Made by a program: the position numbers and the translations under genes. From Kitasatospora phosalacinea (GTDB lineage Bacteria; Actinomycetota; Actinomycetes; Streptomycetales; Streptomycetaceae), in NCBI RefSeq assembly GCF_030268885.1, contig NZ_BSSA01000005.1, forward strand, positions 266,052 through 330,051: DNA of 64,000 bases. Direction: 5' to 3'. Below the pieces are notes generated by a model. It worked only from the letters and a program-made list of their open reading frames with translations, was not told the DNA's origin and did not search any database. Below, piece after piece: positions 53,194 through 60,992 of the stretch; the first letter of the stretch is position 1; every line of letters begins with the position of its first letter.

Positions 53194-54324
53194 TCAGCGG
53201 TGCGCGGTCGGCAGCAGTTCGGCGAGCAGCGGCGCCACCTGCGCGGTCTCCAGCAGGAACCCGTCGTGGCCGTGCGGAGAGGAGAGCATCCGCAGCGCGT
53301 CGGCGTCCGGCAGCAGGGCGGCCAGCTCGGCCTGCTGCCCGGGCGGGTACAGCCGGTCGGAGTCGACCGCGGCGACCAGCGCCGGGACGGCGGCCCGGCG
53401 CAGTGCCGCGGCGGTACCGCCCCGGCCGCGGCCGAGGTCGTGCGCGTTCATGGCCTCGTTGAGGACGACGTAGCTACCCGCGTCGAAGCGGTGGGCGAGC
53501 TTCGCGGCGTGGTGGTCGAGGTACGACTCGACGGCGAACCGCCCGCCCCGCCACGGGTGTTCGCCGTGTTGCGGGGCACGGCCGAAGCGGGCGGCGAGCT
53601 CGGGCTCGCTGCGGTAGGTGATCTGGGCCAGGCGGCGGGCCAGGCCCAGGCCGCGGTGCGGGCCGCGGCCCGGCGGCAGGTGGTGGTAGTCGCCGCCGTG
53701 CCACCCCGGGTCCGCGCGGATCGCGTGCAACTGCGCGGAGGCGTGCGCGATCTGCTCGGCCGAGGCCGCCGCCGCGGTGGCCAGCACCAGCAGCGCCCCG
53801 ACCCGCCGCGGGCGGGTCACCGCCCACTCCAGCGCCCGCATCCCGCCCATCGACCCGCCGACCACCAGCGCCCACCGCTCGATCCCGAGGGCGTCGGCCA
53901 GCAGCACCTCGGCGGCGACCTGGTCGCGCTGGGTGAGGAACGGGAACCTGCTGCCCCAGGGGCGCCCGTCCGGCGCGGTCGAGGACGGCCCGGTGGAGCC
54001 CTGGCAGCCGCCGAGCACGTTCGGCGCGACCACGAACCAGCGGTCGGTGTCCAGCGCCCGCCCCGGCCCGACCAACTCCCCCCACCAGCCCGGTGTCGGG
54101 TGCCCCGGTCCGGCCGGACCGGTGAGGTGGCTGTCGCCGGTCAGCGCGTGCAGCACCAGCACCGCGTTGGAGCCGTCCGGACGCAGCGTGCCCCAGCTCT
54201 GGTACGCCAGCCGGGCCCCGGGCAGGGTGCCGCCCGCCTCCAGGGCGAGCGGCTCGGGCAGCGCGAACCAGCGCCGCCCGCCGACCGGGTCGCCGTCCCG
54301 CCAGGCCCCGGAGGCCGGTGGCAC
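53194..54324 (-). CDS. metX: Homoserine O-acetyltransferase
   Basis: 376 aa. Acetylates L-homoserine with acetyl-CoA, first step of the sulphhydrylation route to methionine. Alpha/beta hydrolase fold with RLAYQSWGTLRPDGSNAVLVLHALTGDSH, nucleophile Ser in VVGGSMGGMRALEWA, acid in AVDSDRLYPPGQQAELAALLP and His in SSPHGHDGFLLE; GTGGRRWFALPEPLALEAGG-type N-terminus. GTG 54324 chosen (VPPASGAW...), 45 bases past the metY stop; an earlier non-ATG/GTG start is conceivable. Operon metY-metX. Confidence 0.93.
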   Translation of the reverse strand: MPPASGAWRDGDPVGGRRWFALPEPLALEAGGTLPGARLAYQSWGTLRPDGSNAVLVLHALTGDSHLTGPAGPGHPTPGWWGELVGPGRALDTDRWFVVAPNVLGGCQGSTGPSSTAPDGRPWGSRFPFLTQRDQVAAEVLLADALGIERWALVVGGSMGGMRALEWAVTRPRRVGALLVLATAAAASAEQIAHASAQLHAIRADPGWHGGDYHHLPPGRGPHRGLGLARRLAQITYRSEPELAARFGRAPQHGEHPWRGGRFAVESYLDHHAAKLAHRFDAGSYVVLNEAMNAHDLGRGRGGTAAALRRAAVPALVAAVDSDRLYPPGQQAELAALLPDADALRMLSSPHGHDGFLLETAQVAPLLAELLPTAHR

Positions 54325-54368
54325 GGGCGCCCCGGGGGACGGCGGGACGGCGTGCTGCGCCAGGCCGT

Positions 54369-55688
54369 TCAGGACGCGCCCTTCGCCGAACGGAAACCCG
54401 CCTCCAGGTCGGCCCGCAGGTCCGTGACGCTCTCCAACCCGACCGACAGCCGCACCAGGCCCGGCGCCGTTCCGGTCGCGGCCAACTGCTCGGCGTCCAG
54501 CTGGCTGTGCGTGGTCGAGGCCGGGTGGATCACCAGGCTGCGCACGTCCCCGATGTTGGCCAGGTGGCTGAACAGTTCCAGCCCGTCGACGAACCGCCGC
54601 CCCGCCTCGACGCCGTCGCGCAGCTCGAAGGAGAGCACCGCGCCCGCGCCGCGCGGCAGGTAGCGCTGCGCCGCGTCGTACCAGCGGCTGGAGGGCAGCC
54701 CCGGGTAGTGGACGGCCGCGACCTCGTCGCGCTGCTCCAGCCAGCGGGCCAGTTCCAGGGCGTTCGCGGTGTGCCGCTCCAGCCGCAGCGACAGCGTCTC
54801 CACGCCCTGCAGCAGCAGGAACGCCGAGTGCGGGGAGAGCGCGGGGCCGAGGTCGCGCAGCAGCTGCACCCGCAGCTTGGCGGCGAACGCGCCCGGGCCG
54901 AGGGCGTCCCAGAAGCGCAGGCCGTGGTAGCTCGGGTCGGGCTCGTTGAAGCCGGGGAAGCGCTCCGGGTGCGCGCCGAAGTCGAAGCCGCCGCCGTCCA
55001 CGACCACGCCGCCGATGGTGGTGCCGTGCCCGCCGAGGAACTTGGTGGCCGAGTGCACCACGACGTCCGCGCCGTGCTCCAGCGGCCGCAGCAGGTACGG
55101 GGTCGGCACGGTGTTGTCGACGATCAGCGGCACCCCGGCGGCGTGCGCCACGTCCGCGACGCCGCGCACGTCCAGCACGTTGCCGCGCGGGTTGCCCAGC
55201 GACTCGGCGAACAGCGCCTTGGTGTTCGGACGGATCGCCGCCCGCCACGCGTCCAGGTCGTCCGGGTCGTCGACGAAGCTCACCTCGACGCCGAACCGCG
55301 GCAGCGTGTGCCGCAGCAGGTTGTACGTGCCGCCGTACAGCGAGGCCGAGGAGACCAGGTGGTCGCCCGCCTGGGCCACCGTCAGCAGCGCCAGCGTCTC
55401 GGCGGCCTGCCCGGAGGCCAGCGCGACCGCCGCCACGCCGCCCTCCAGCGAGGCCAGGCGCTGCTCCAGCACGTCGGTGGTCGGGTTGTGGATGCGGGTG
55501 TAGATGTTGCCCGGCTCGGCGAGCGCGAACAGGTCCGCGGCGTGCGCGGTGTCCCGGAAGGCGAACGAGGTGGTCTGGTAGATCGGCACCGCCCGCGCCC
55601 CGGTCGCCGGGTCGGGCTGCGCGCCCGCGTGGATCTGCCGGGTCTCGAACGACCAGCCGGGAACGGCCGCGGGGCTCTGCTCGGACAT
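54369..55688 (-). CDS. metY: O-acetylhomoserine/O-acetylserine sulfhydrylase
   Basis: 439 aa. PLP enzyme making homocysteine (or cysteine) from the O-acetylated amino acid and sulphide. Seen: WSFETRQIHAGAQPDPATGARAVPIYQTTSFAF at the start, YTRIHNPTTDVLEQRLASLEGG, PLP-binding VVVHSATKFLGGHGTTIGG (Lys in ATKF) and LFSHLANIGDVRSLVIHPAST. ATG with AGGAG 6 bases upstream. Operates with metX directly downstream. A methionine-related riboswitch was looked for upstream and not recognised. Confidence 0.95.
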   Translation of the reverse strand: MSEQSPAAVPGWSFETRQIHAGAQPDPATGARAVPIYQTTSFAFRDTAHAADLFALAEPGNIYTRIHNPTTDVLEQRLASLEGGVAAVALASGQAAETLALLTVAQAGDHLVSSASLYGGTYNLLRHTLPRFGVEVSFVDDPDDLDAWRAAIRPNTKALFAESLGNPRGNVLDVRGVADVAHAAGVPLIVDNTVPTPYLLRPLEHGADVVVHSATKFLGGHGTTIGGVVVDGGGFDFGAHPERFPGFNEPDPSYHGLRFWDALGPGAFAAKLRVQLLRDLGPALSPHSAFLLLQGVETLSLRLERHTANALELARWLEQRDEVAAVHYPGLPSSRWYDAAQRYLPRGAGAVLSFELRDGVEAGRRFVDGLELFSHLANIGDVRSLVIHPASTTHSQLDAEQLAATGTAPGLVRLSVGLESVTDLRADLEAGFRSAKGAS

Positions 55689-55980
55689 GCTGCTCCTGTA
55701 CGGGGTCACGGGCGCGACGCGGGCACGGCGGAGCCGCCGCTCGGACGCGGGAGGGCAGGGGAGGGGCACCGTCGACGGGCCTGCGCGGCCCCGGGCGCCT
55801 TCCGCACCGGCGGCGCGGCGGCGCCGCCGGACGGTCACGGCGTCAGGTAAGCACAGGCCGCGAACGCCCCGCCAGCGGATCGCCGAAGCGGAAACGGGAG
55901 GAAACGGGGCGCAATGTCCCGGCGACCTGACGGGTCATCATCTGACGATCGGAACAGGCTGGTCGGGGTGTCGGGCCGCT

Positions 55981-56865
55981 TCAGCGCGGGTCGGCGTCCG
56001 GGATGCCGAGCAGGGCGAGGAACGCCGAGGTGGCCGGGGAGGGCCCGGTGCGCGGCCAGACCACCGTCTCGATCCGGGTCGGCGCGTCCGTGACCTCGAC
56101 GACGGCGATGCCGGTGAGCTGCGGGACGTACGCGGCGGGCAGCATCGCCACCGCCAGGCCCGGGCCGACCAGCCGCGGGATGTAGGAGGCCTCGTCCACC
56201 TCGAAGGCCACGTCGCGCACCAGCCCGGCGGCGGCGAACGCCAGGTCGGTCTGGGCCCGGCCCGCGGTGCCCGCCGGGAGGTCGACGAAGGGCTCGGCGG
56301 CCAGTTCGCGCAGCGGCACCCGCTCCCGGGAGGCCAGCGGGTGGTCGGGGGCGACCGCGGCGACCAGGCGGCCGCGGGCCAGTTCGCGGGCCGTGACGCC
56401 CTCCGGCCGGAAGGTGGTGGGCAGTCCCAGGAAGGCGACGTCCAGGGCGCCCTGGCGGACCTGCTCGACCAGGTCCTTGCTGGCGCCCACCCGCAGGCTG
56501 ATCCGCGCCTTCGGGTGGCGGCCGCGGAACTCCCGCAGCCCGGCCGGGATGTCCACCGCGGTGACCGTCGAGATCAGTCCGACCGCCAGCCGTCCGCGCA
56601 CCTCGCCGACCGCCGCCGCGACCTCGGCGGCCGCCCGCTCGGCCGCCTCCAGGCACTGCCGGGCGGCCGGCAGGAAAGCCTCCCCGGCCGCGGTCAGCCG
56701 GACCCGGCGGCTGGTGCGCTCGAACAGGCGGGCCCCCAGCTCCTGTTCGAGCCGGGCGACCTGGTGGCTGAGCGCCGACTGCACGACCAGGCAGCGCTCG
56801 GCGGCCCGGGTGAAGCTGAGCGTCTCGGCCACCGCGAGGACGTAGCGCAGTTGCTGGAGTTCCAT
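55981..56865 (-). CDS. LysR-family transcriptional regulator
   Basis: 294 aa. HTH domain MELQQLRYVLAVAETLSFTRAAERCLVVQSALSHQVARLEQELGARLFERTSRRVRLTAAG (residues 1-60) and a periplasmic-binding-protein-like effector domain (RLAVGLISTVTAVDIPAGLREF, QGALDVAFLGLP). ATG 56865 chosen as the family-typical start; ATG 56874 and 56877 just upstream are alternatives. Divergent from an EamA exporter with paired inverted half-sites between them. Confidence 0.92.
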   Translation of the reverse strand: MELQQLRYVLAVAETLSFTRAAERCLVVQSALSHQVARLEQELGARLFERTSRRVRLTAAGEAFLPAARQCLEAAERAAAEVAAAVGEVRGRLAVGLISTVTAVDIPAGLREFRGRHPKARISLRVGASKDLVEQVRQGALDVAFLGLPTTFRPEGVTARELARGRLVAAVAPDHPLASRERVPLRELAAEPFVDLPAGTAGRAQTDLAFAAAGLVRDVAFEVDEASYIPRLVGPGLAVAMLPAAYVPQLTGIAVVEVTDAPTRIETVVWPRTGPSPATSAFLALLGIPDADPR

Positions 56866-56884
56866 GGGATCCATCATGGAACGA

Positions 56885-56923
56885 GATCGATGGGCTGACA
56901 AACATGTGTTGGACTCATCGATC
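56885..56923. promoter_or_regulatory. Putative LysR binding site
   Basis: GATCGATG at 56885-56892 and its perfect reverse complement CATCGATC at 56916-56923, 23 bases apart, flanking a less GC-rich centre (ACAAACATGTGTTG). Located in the 81-base gap between the divergent LysR and EamA genes. Confidence 0.65.
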
Positions 56924-56946
56924 GGCCCGGGGCCAGACTGCTGGAC

Positions 56947-57915
56947 ATGAGAGCGAACCCCGGCACCACCCCGACCCTCAGCCCGCTCGACAGCCGTACC
57001 CCGTCCGCCGGTTCGCCCGGCGGCGGCAGCAGCGCAGGCGGCGGCAGGGGCACCCTCGCCCGCACGGCGCTCACCGCGCTCGCCCCGATGGTCTGGGGCA
57101 CCACCTACGTGGTCACCACCGAACTGCTGCCCCCCGGCCACCCGATGTTCGCCGCCCTGCTGCGCGCCCTGCCTGCCGGACTGATCGCCCTGGCCCTCAC
57201 CCGGACGCTGCCGCGCGGCGGTTGGTGGGGCAAGGCCGCAGTGCTCGGCGTGCTGAACATCGGACTGTTCCTGCCGCTGCTGTTCACCGCCGCCGAGCGC
57301 CTCCCCGGTGGCGTGGCCGCCACCCTCGGCGCCGCCCAGCCGATGGTCGTCGCCCTGCTGGCCGTCCCGGTGCTCCGCCAGCGGCTGTCCGCGCGGCGGC
57401 TCGGCTGGGGGCTGGTGGGCGTGCTCGGTGTCGGGCTGGTGGTGATCGGCCCGTCCGCCGCACTGGACGCCGTCGGCGTGGCCGCCGGGCTGGGCGGAGC
57501 CGCCACCATGGCCCTGGGCGTCACGCTCACCAAGCGCTGGGGCCGCCCCGAGGGCGTCGGCCCGCTCGCGTTCACCGGCTGGCAGCTCACCGCGGGCGGC
57601 CTGTTCCTGCTCCCCGCCACCTTCCTGTTCGAGGGCGCGCCCCCCGCGGTCGACGGCCGGGCCGCGCTCGGCTACCTGTGGCTCGGCCTGATCGGCGGAC
57701 TGCTCACGTACGCCCTCTGGTTCCAGGGCATCGGCCGCCTCCCCGTCACCAGTGTCGCGGTGCTGGGCCTGCTGTCGCCGCTGGTCGCGGCGGTGCTCGG
57801 CGCGCTGCTGCTGGACCAGACCCTCGGCGCGGTGCAACTGCTGGGCTTCGCGCTGGCACTGGCGTCGATCGTGGCCGGCCAACTGCCCGAGCGCGGCCGG
57901 TCGGCCCGGGGCTGA
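56947..57915 (+). CDS. EamA/DMT-family exporter (RhaT/YdcZ-like)
   Basis: 322 aa, ten membrane helices in two EamA repeats. Seen: ALAPMVWGTTYVVTTELLPPGHPMFAALLRALPAGLIALAL (first repeat), LGAAQPMVVALLAVPVLRQRLSARRLGWGLVGVLGVGLVVIGP, and LGYLWLGLIGGLLTYALWFQGIGRLPVTSVAVLGLLSPLVAAVLGALLL (second repeat with the RLP-S-LLSPL-A block). Probably exports an amino acid or metabolite under control of the divergent LysR. N-terminal 35 residues are Gly/Ser-rich. ATG start. Confidence 0.92.
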   Translation: MRANPGTTPTLSPLDSRTPSAGSPGGGSSAGGGRGTLARTALTALAPMVWGTTYVVTTELLPPGHPMFAALLRALPAGLIALALTRTLPRGGWWGKAAVLGVLNIGLFLPLLFTAAERLPGGVAATLGAAQPMVVALLAVPVLRQRLSARRLGWGLVGVLGVGLVVIGPSAALDAVGVAAGLGGAATMALGVTLTKRWGRPEGVGPLAFTGWQLTAGGLFLLPATFLFEGAPPAVDGRAALGYLWLGLIGGLLTYALWFQGIGRLPVTSVAVLGLLSPLVAAVLGALLLDQTLGAVQLLGFALALASIVAGQLPERGRSARG

Positions 57916-57921
57916 GGAGAC

Positions 57922-57963
57922 GTCAGCGCCCGTACGGCCGCCAGGGCGCTGACGGCCGTACGG
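57922..57963. other. Interleaved (A-B-A'-B') inverted repeats
   Basis: Stem A GTCAGCGCCC (57922-57931) pairs with GGGCGCTGAC (57944-57953); stem B CCGTACGGCC (57930-57939) pairs with GGCCGTACGG (57954-57963). Both pairings are perfect over 10 bp and interleaved, so the transcript could form an H-type pseudoknot or two mutually exclusive hairpins. Lies exactly between the convergent EamA and NlpC/P60 genes and probably terminates both. Confidence 0.75.
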
Positions 57964-59010
57964 TCAGACCCGGCGGATGGTGCTGATCGTCAGGGCGTCG
58001 ACCGCCATGGTGCGTACCGGGGCGCCGGGCTTCGGCGCGTGCACCACGGTGCCGTTGCCGATGTACATGGCGACGTGGTCCTGGGCGCCGTGCACGTTGT
58101 AGATCACCAGGTCGCCGGGCTGGGCGTTGTGCCAGTCGCGGCCCACGCCGCTGCCGACGCCGGCCTGCTCCTGGGAGGTGCGCGGCAGGTGGATGCCCGC
58201 CTGCGCGTACGCGTACACCATCAGTCCGGAGCAGTCGAAGTTGTCCGGCCCCTCCGCACCCCAGACGTACATCTTGCCGCGCTGGGCGAGCGCCACGTTC
58301 ACGGCGGTCTGGGTGGCGGCGCCGGCGGCCTTCGGGAGCGAGCCGATGTCCACCCGCTCCGAGCCGCGCGAGGCGGTGCCCCCCTCGTCCGCGAGGATCG
58401 CGGCGCGGTCGGCGGCGCTGAGCTGGTTGAGCAGCCGACGCGACTCGGCGAGCTTGGACTGCACCTGGCTCTTGGTGTCGTTCAGCGTCCGGGTCTCGCC
58501 GTCCAGTTCGGCCAGCACCGCGGTGGCCTCCTGCTTCTGCTGGTCCAGGCGGCGCTGCTGGTCCTTGAGCGCCCTGAGGACGTCGCTCTGGGTGCTGGCG
58601 GCCTGGTCGAAGGAGGACGCCTTGGCGAGGTACTGGTCCGGGTCGGAGGAGAGCATCAGCTGCATCGACGGGTCGACGCCGCCCTGCCGGTACTCGTCGG
58701 CGGCCACCACCGCGAGCCCGGAGGCCAGCTCGGTCAGCTGCTCCTGGCTGCGGGCCACCTGGTCCTGCAACTGGCCGGCCTGCCGGCGCAACTGGTCGGC
58801 CCGCTCCTGGGCGCCGTTGTACTTCTCGGTGGCCTGCTCCATCTCCTCGGACAGCTTGTCGACCTGCGCCTTGACCTCGTCCTTGGAGGGCTGGGCGGGC
58901 GCCGCGTGGGCACCGGCCTGGGCCGACAGGGCGACCGCGGTCGCGGCGGCACCCGTGAGCACGGCCACCCGGGCGCGACTCGGCTGCTTGGGACGGCGGT
59001 GGGAGGCCAT
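57964..59010 (-). CDS. NlpC/P60 endopeptidase with N-terminal coiled coil (RipA/CwlO-like)
   Basis: 348 aa. Peptidoglycan hydrolase of the cell wall. Signal peptide RARVAVLTGAAATAVALSAQAGAHAAPAQ; coiled coil about residues 40-200 (DEVKAQVDKLSEEMEQATEKYNGAQERADQLRRQAGQLQDQV; LKDQQRRLDQQKQEATAVLAEL), then NlpC/P60 with Cys in NFDCSGLMVYAYAQAGIHLPRTS, His in DHVAMYIGNGTVVHAPKPG and the tail APVRTMAVDALTISTIRR. Catalytic Cys-His-His intact. ATG with AAGGAG 6 bases upstream. Confidence 0.95.
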   Translation of the reverse strand: MASHRRPKQPSRARVAVLTGAAATAVALSAQAGAHAAPAQPSKDEVKAQVDKLSEEMEQATEKYNGAQERADQLRRQAGQLQDQVARSQEQLTELASGLAVVAADEYRQGGVDPSMQLMLSSDPDQYLAKASSFDQAASTQSDVLRALKDQQRRLDQQKQEATAVLAELDGETRTLNDTKSQVQSKLAESRRLLNQLSAADRAAILADEGGTASRGSERVDIGSLPKAAGAATQTAVNVALAQRGKMYVWGAEGPDNFDCSGLMVYAYAQAGIHLPRTSQEQAGVGSGVGRDWHNAQPGDLVIYNVHGAQDHVAMYIGNGTVVHAPKPGAPVRTMAVDALTISTIRRV

Positions 59011-59333
59011 CGACGCTCCTTCTTCGGGACGGACGCACGCGTTCGAGTGATCGACCGAATATGCGTTTGACGCCAGACCGTAATGAAATACCGCCGCCGC
59101 GTCCACTCCCGCACCTCCGAACCCCCCTGCGGGAGGCCCCCGCTGAGGATGCGTCAACGGAGGAGGGGTTCGGTGAACGGGCGCGGGTGCTGCGCCCGTC
59201 CAGCACGTCCTGCTGCGTCCAGCGGCCCGAGGGGCGTCGCGTACTGCGCCACCGCACTCGCCCCCGGGTGCTCCTGCAGCGCTACGACCACCCCGGCCCG
59301 GGGAGGAGCCGAGCCCTCGCGCAGAATGAATCC

Positions 59334-60137
59334 GTGTTCGAACTGACCGTGGAAGAACAGCTCCGCACCGCCACCGACGACGACGCCGTACTCGTCTGGG
59401 CCGCCCAGGGCCTCGCCACCGGCGCCCGCGCCTGGACGTCCGGCCGGGCCGTCGCCGTCGCCTCCCCCGCGCTCTCCGGCCGCGACCGGATCGCCGTCCG
59501 CGGCCCCGTCGCGGAACTGCTGCCGCTGCTGGACGAGGTGATGTCCCTCGTCGGCCCGAGCTACCGTCCGTTCGGCGACGCCGAACTGCTCGCCGAACTC
59601 TGCGACCACCACGGCGGCCTGGAGGCGCTCGGGGACTTCGGCTGGATGGAGCGCACCGCGACCGGCCTGCCGCCGCTCGACACCGGCGCGGGCGGGGACG
59701 GGGGCGCGGGCGCGGGCGGGCAGCCGGTGGCGCACTGGCTGGCCCCCGGGGAGCTCGACGAGGCCGCCGACCTGATCGACCGCCACTTCCCCGCCTCGCA
59801 CGCCCACCCGCACCGTCCGGGCGTCCGGGCCTGGGCGGGCGTCCGCGACGAGACGGGGCGGCTCACCGCCCTCGCCGCCGACGCCTGGCCCGCCCCGACC
59901 GTCGGCCTGCTCGCCGGAGTGGTCAGCGACCCCGTGCACGGGCGCGGACGCGGGCACGCGGCGGCAGCCTGCCGACTGGCGCTCACCGGGATCCTCGAAC
60001 GCTCCCCGCGCGCGGCGCTGATGGTGGACGCCTGGAACGCGTCGGCGATCGGGCTCTACCGGCGGCTCGGCCTCGACCACCGGCAGCTGGCCGCGGCCGC
60101 GCAGCGCGCGGCGGGCGGGGCGGCGCGGAGCCGCTGA
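59334..60137 (+). CDS. GNAT-family N-acetyltransferase
   Basis: 267 aa. N-terminal degenerate domain, C-terminal GNAT with VAHWLAPGELDEAADLIDRHFPAS, WAGVRDETGRLTALAADAW, LLAGVVSDPVHGRGRGHAAAACRLALTGILERSPRAALMVDAWNASAIGLYRRLGL (acetyl-CoA loop GRGRGHA). A Gly-rich insert sits at about 117-128. GTG start; only a distant GGAGG, so it may be leaderless or start slightly elsewhere. Substrate unknown. Confidence 0.85.
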   Translation: MFELTVEEQLRTATDDDAVLVWAAQGLATGARAWTSGRAVAVASPALSGRDRIAVRGPVAELLPLLDEVMSLVGPSYRPFGDAELLAELCDHHGGLEALGDFGWMERTATGLPPLDTGAGGDGGAGAGGQPVAHWLAPGELDEAADLIDRHFPASHAHPHRPGVRAWAGVRDETGRLTALAADAWPAPTVGLLAGVVSDPVHGRGRGHAAAACRLALTGILERSPRAALMVDAWNASAIGLYRRLGLDHRQLAAAAQRAAGGAARSR

Positions 60138-60992
60138 CCGGGGGTGAGTGGTGGCTGCGGCGGCTCGGGGCGCTGGTGCTCCGCGCGGTCCCGCGGAGCA
60201 CCACGGGGGTGCTGCAGGTGGTGCAGTGAGGTGTGGCGGGGCGCGGTCGGGATCGTCATGGGCGGGGACAGCGTGTTCGGGCGGCCGCTGCCAAGTGCGG
60301 TCTGCTGTCGGCCGGTCTGCTGTCGGCCGGTCGGCCGGTCGGTCGGCACCGAGGAGGACGAGGAGGTGGCCTGTGCGCCGGCTGGGCGACGGGCTCGCGC
60401 CGCTCGGCCGTGGGAGGGCCTGCGCCGCGTACTCGCACAGCGGGCTGTGGCCGTTGCTGCTCGCGCCGCTGCGGGCGGCGGTGCTTCGTCGGTGTGGACA
60501 CCGAGGGGGAGGCGCTCGACCCGGAGGGGCCGACCGAGCTCGGCCGGTCCGTCGCCGCGGCAGGTGACGGGCCGAAGCGCTGACCTTCTGCGGGTGGTCC
60601 GGACCGGCCGGCCACGAGGAGGACACCGCCCCGGTCGCCGCCGAGGACTTCGCGGTCTGCTCCGGCATGCGTCATCCGGAGTACGTGCACGGGCCCGCTC
60701 ACCGAGCGTGCAGCCGGGCCGATCGGGGCGGCACAACGGTCGTTCTGGCGGGACTGACCGGTCCCCGTGGTCGGGTGGTTCCCCGGGGCGTCGCGGTGGG
60801 TGGATGAGGGGGCGTCAACGCTGCTTGACCGCCGCCCGCTCGCGCGAGTGAAGAATCGCACAAAGATTCGCTCTGGCGGGTGGTTTGGCTGCCGCACAGC
60901 ACGGTTCTCGTCCTGGGGGCTCCTAGGGTTGCCGACGAGACGAGGAACGAAGCCGTGCAGAACGGGCCGAACTGTCCAGGGGGGAGCCAACC
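60138..60992. other. Gene-poor stretch with a short tandem repeat
   Basis: 855 bases without a supported gene. Several frames are open because of GC richness but show no start, domain or conserved character. Two copies of TCTGCTGTCGGCCGG at 60300-60329, followed by CGGTC repeats. In the right part (60840-60992) GAATCGCACAAAGATTC, a 5-7-5 palindrome, is AT-rich and lies about 130 bases before the next gene, a possible promoter/operator. Confidence 0.55.

Noticed and set aside
55689..55980. SAM riboswitch upstream of metY
   Set aside because: The expected conserved pairing and joining sequences of SAM-I/SAM-IV could not be found; only a local hairpin close to the start codon was seen.
60144..60851. 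Several plus-strand frames of 116-235 codons
   Set aside because: Overlapping frames with Arg/Gly-rich composition, no convincing start and no homology; regarded as by-products of GC bias.
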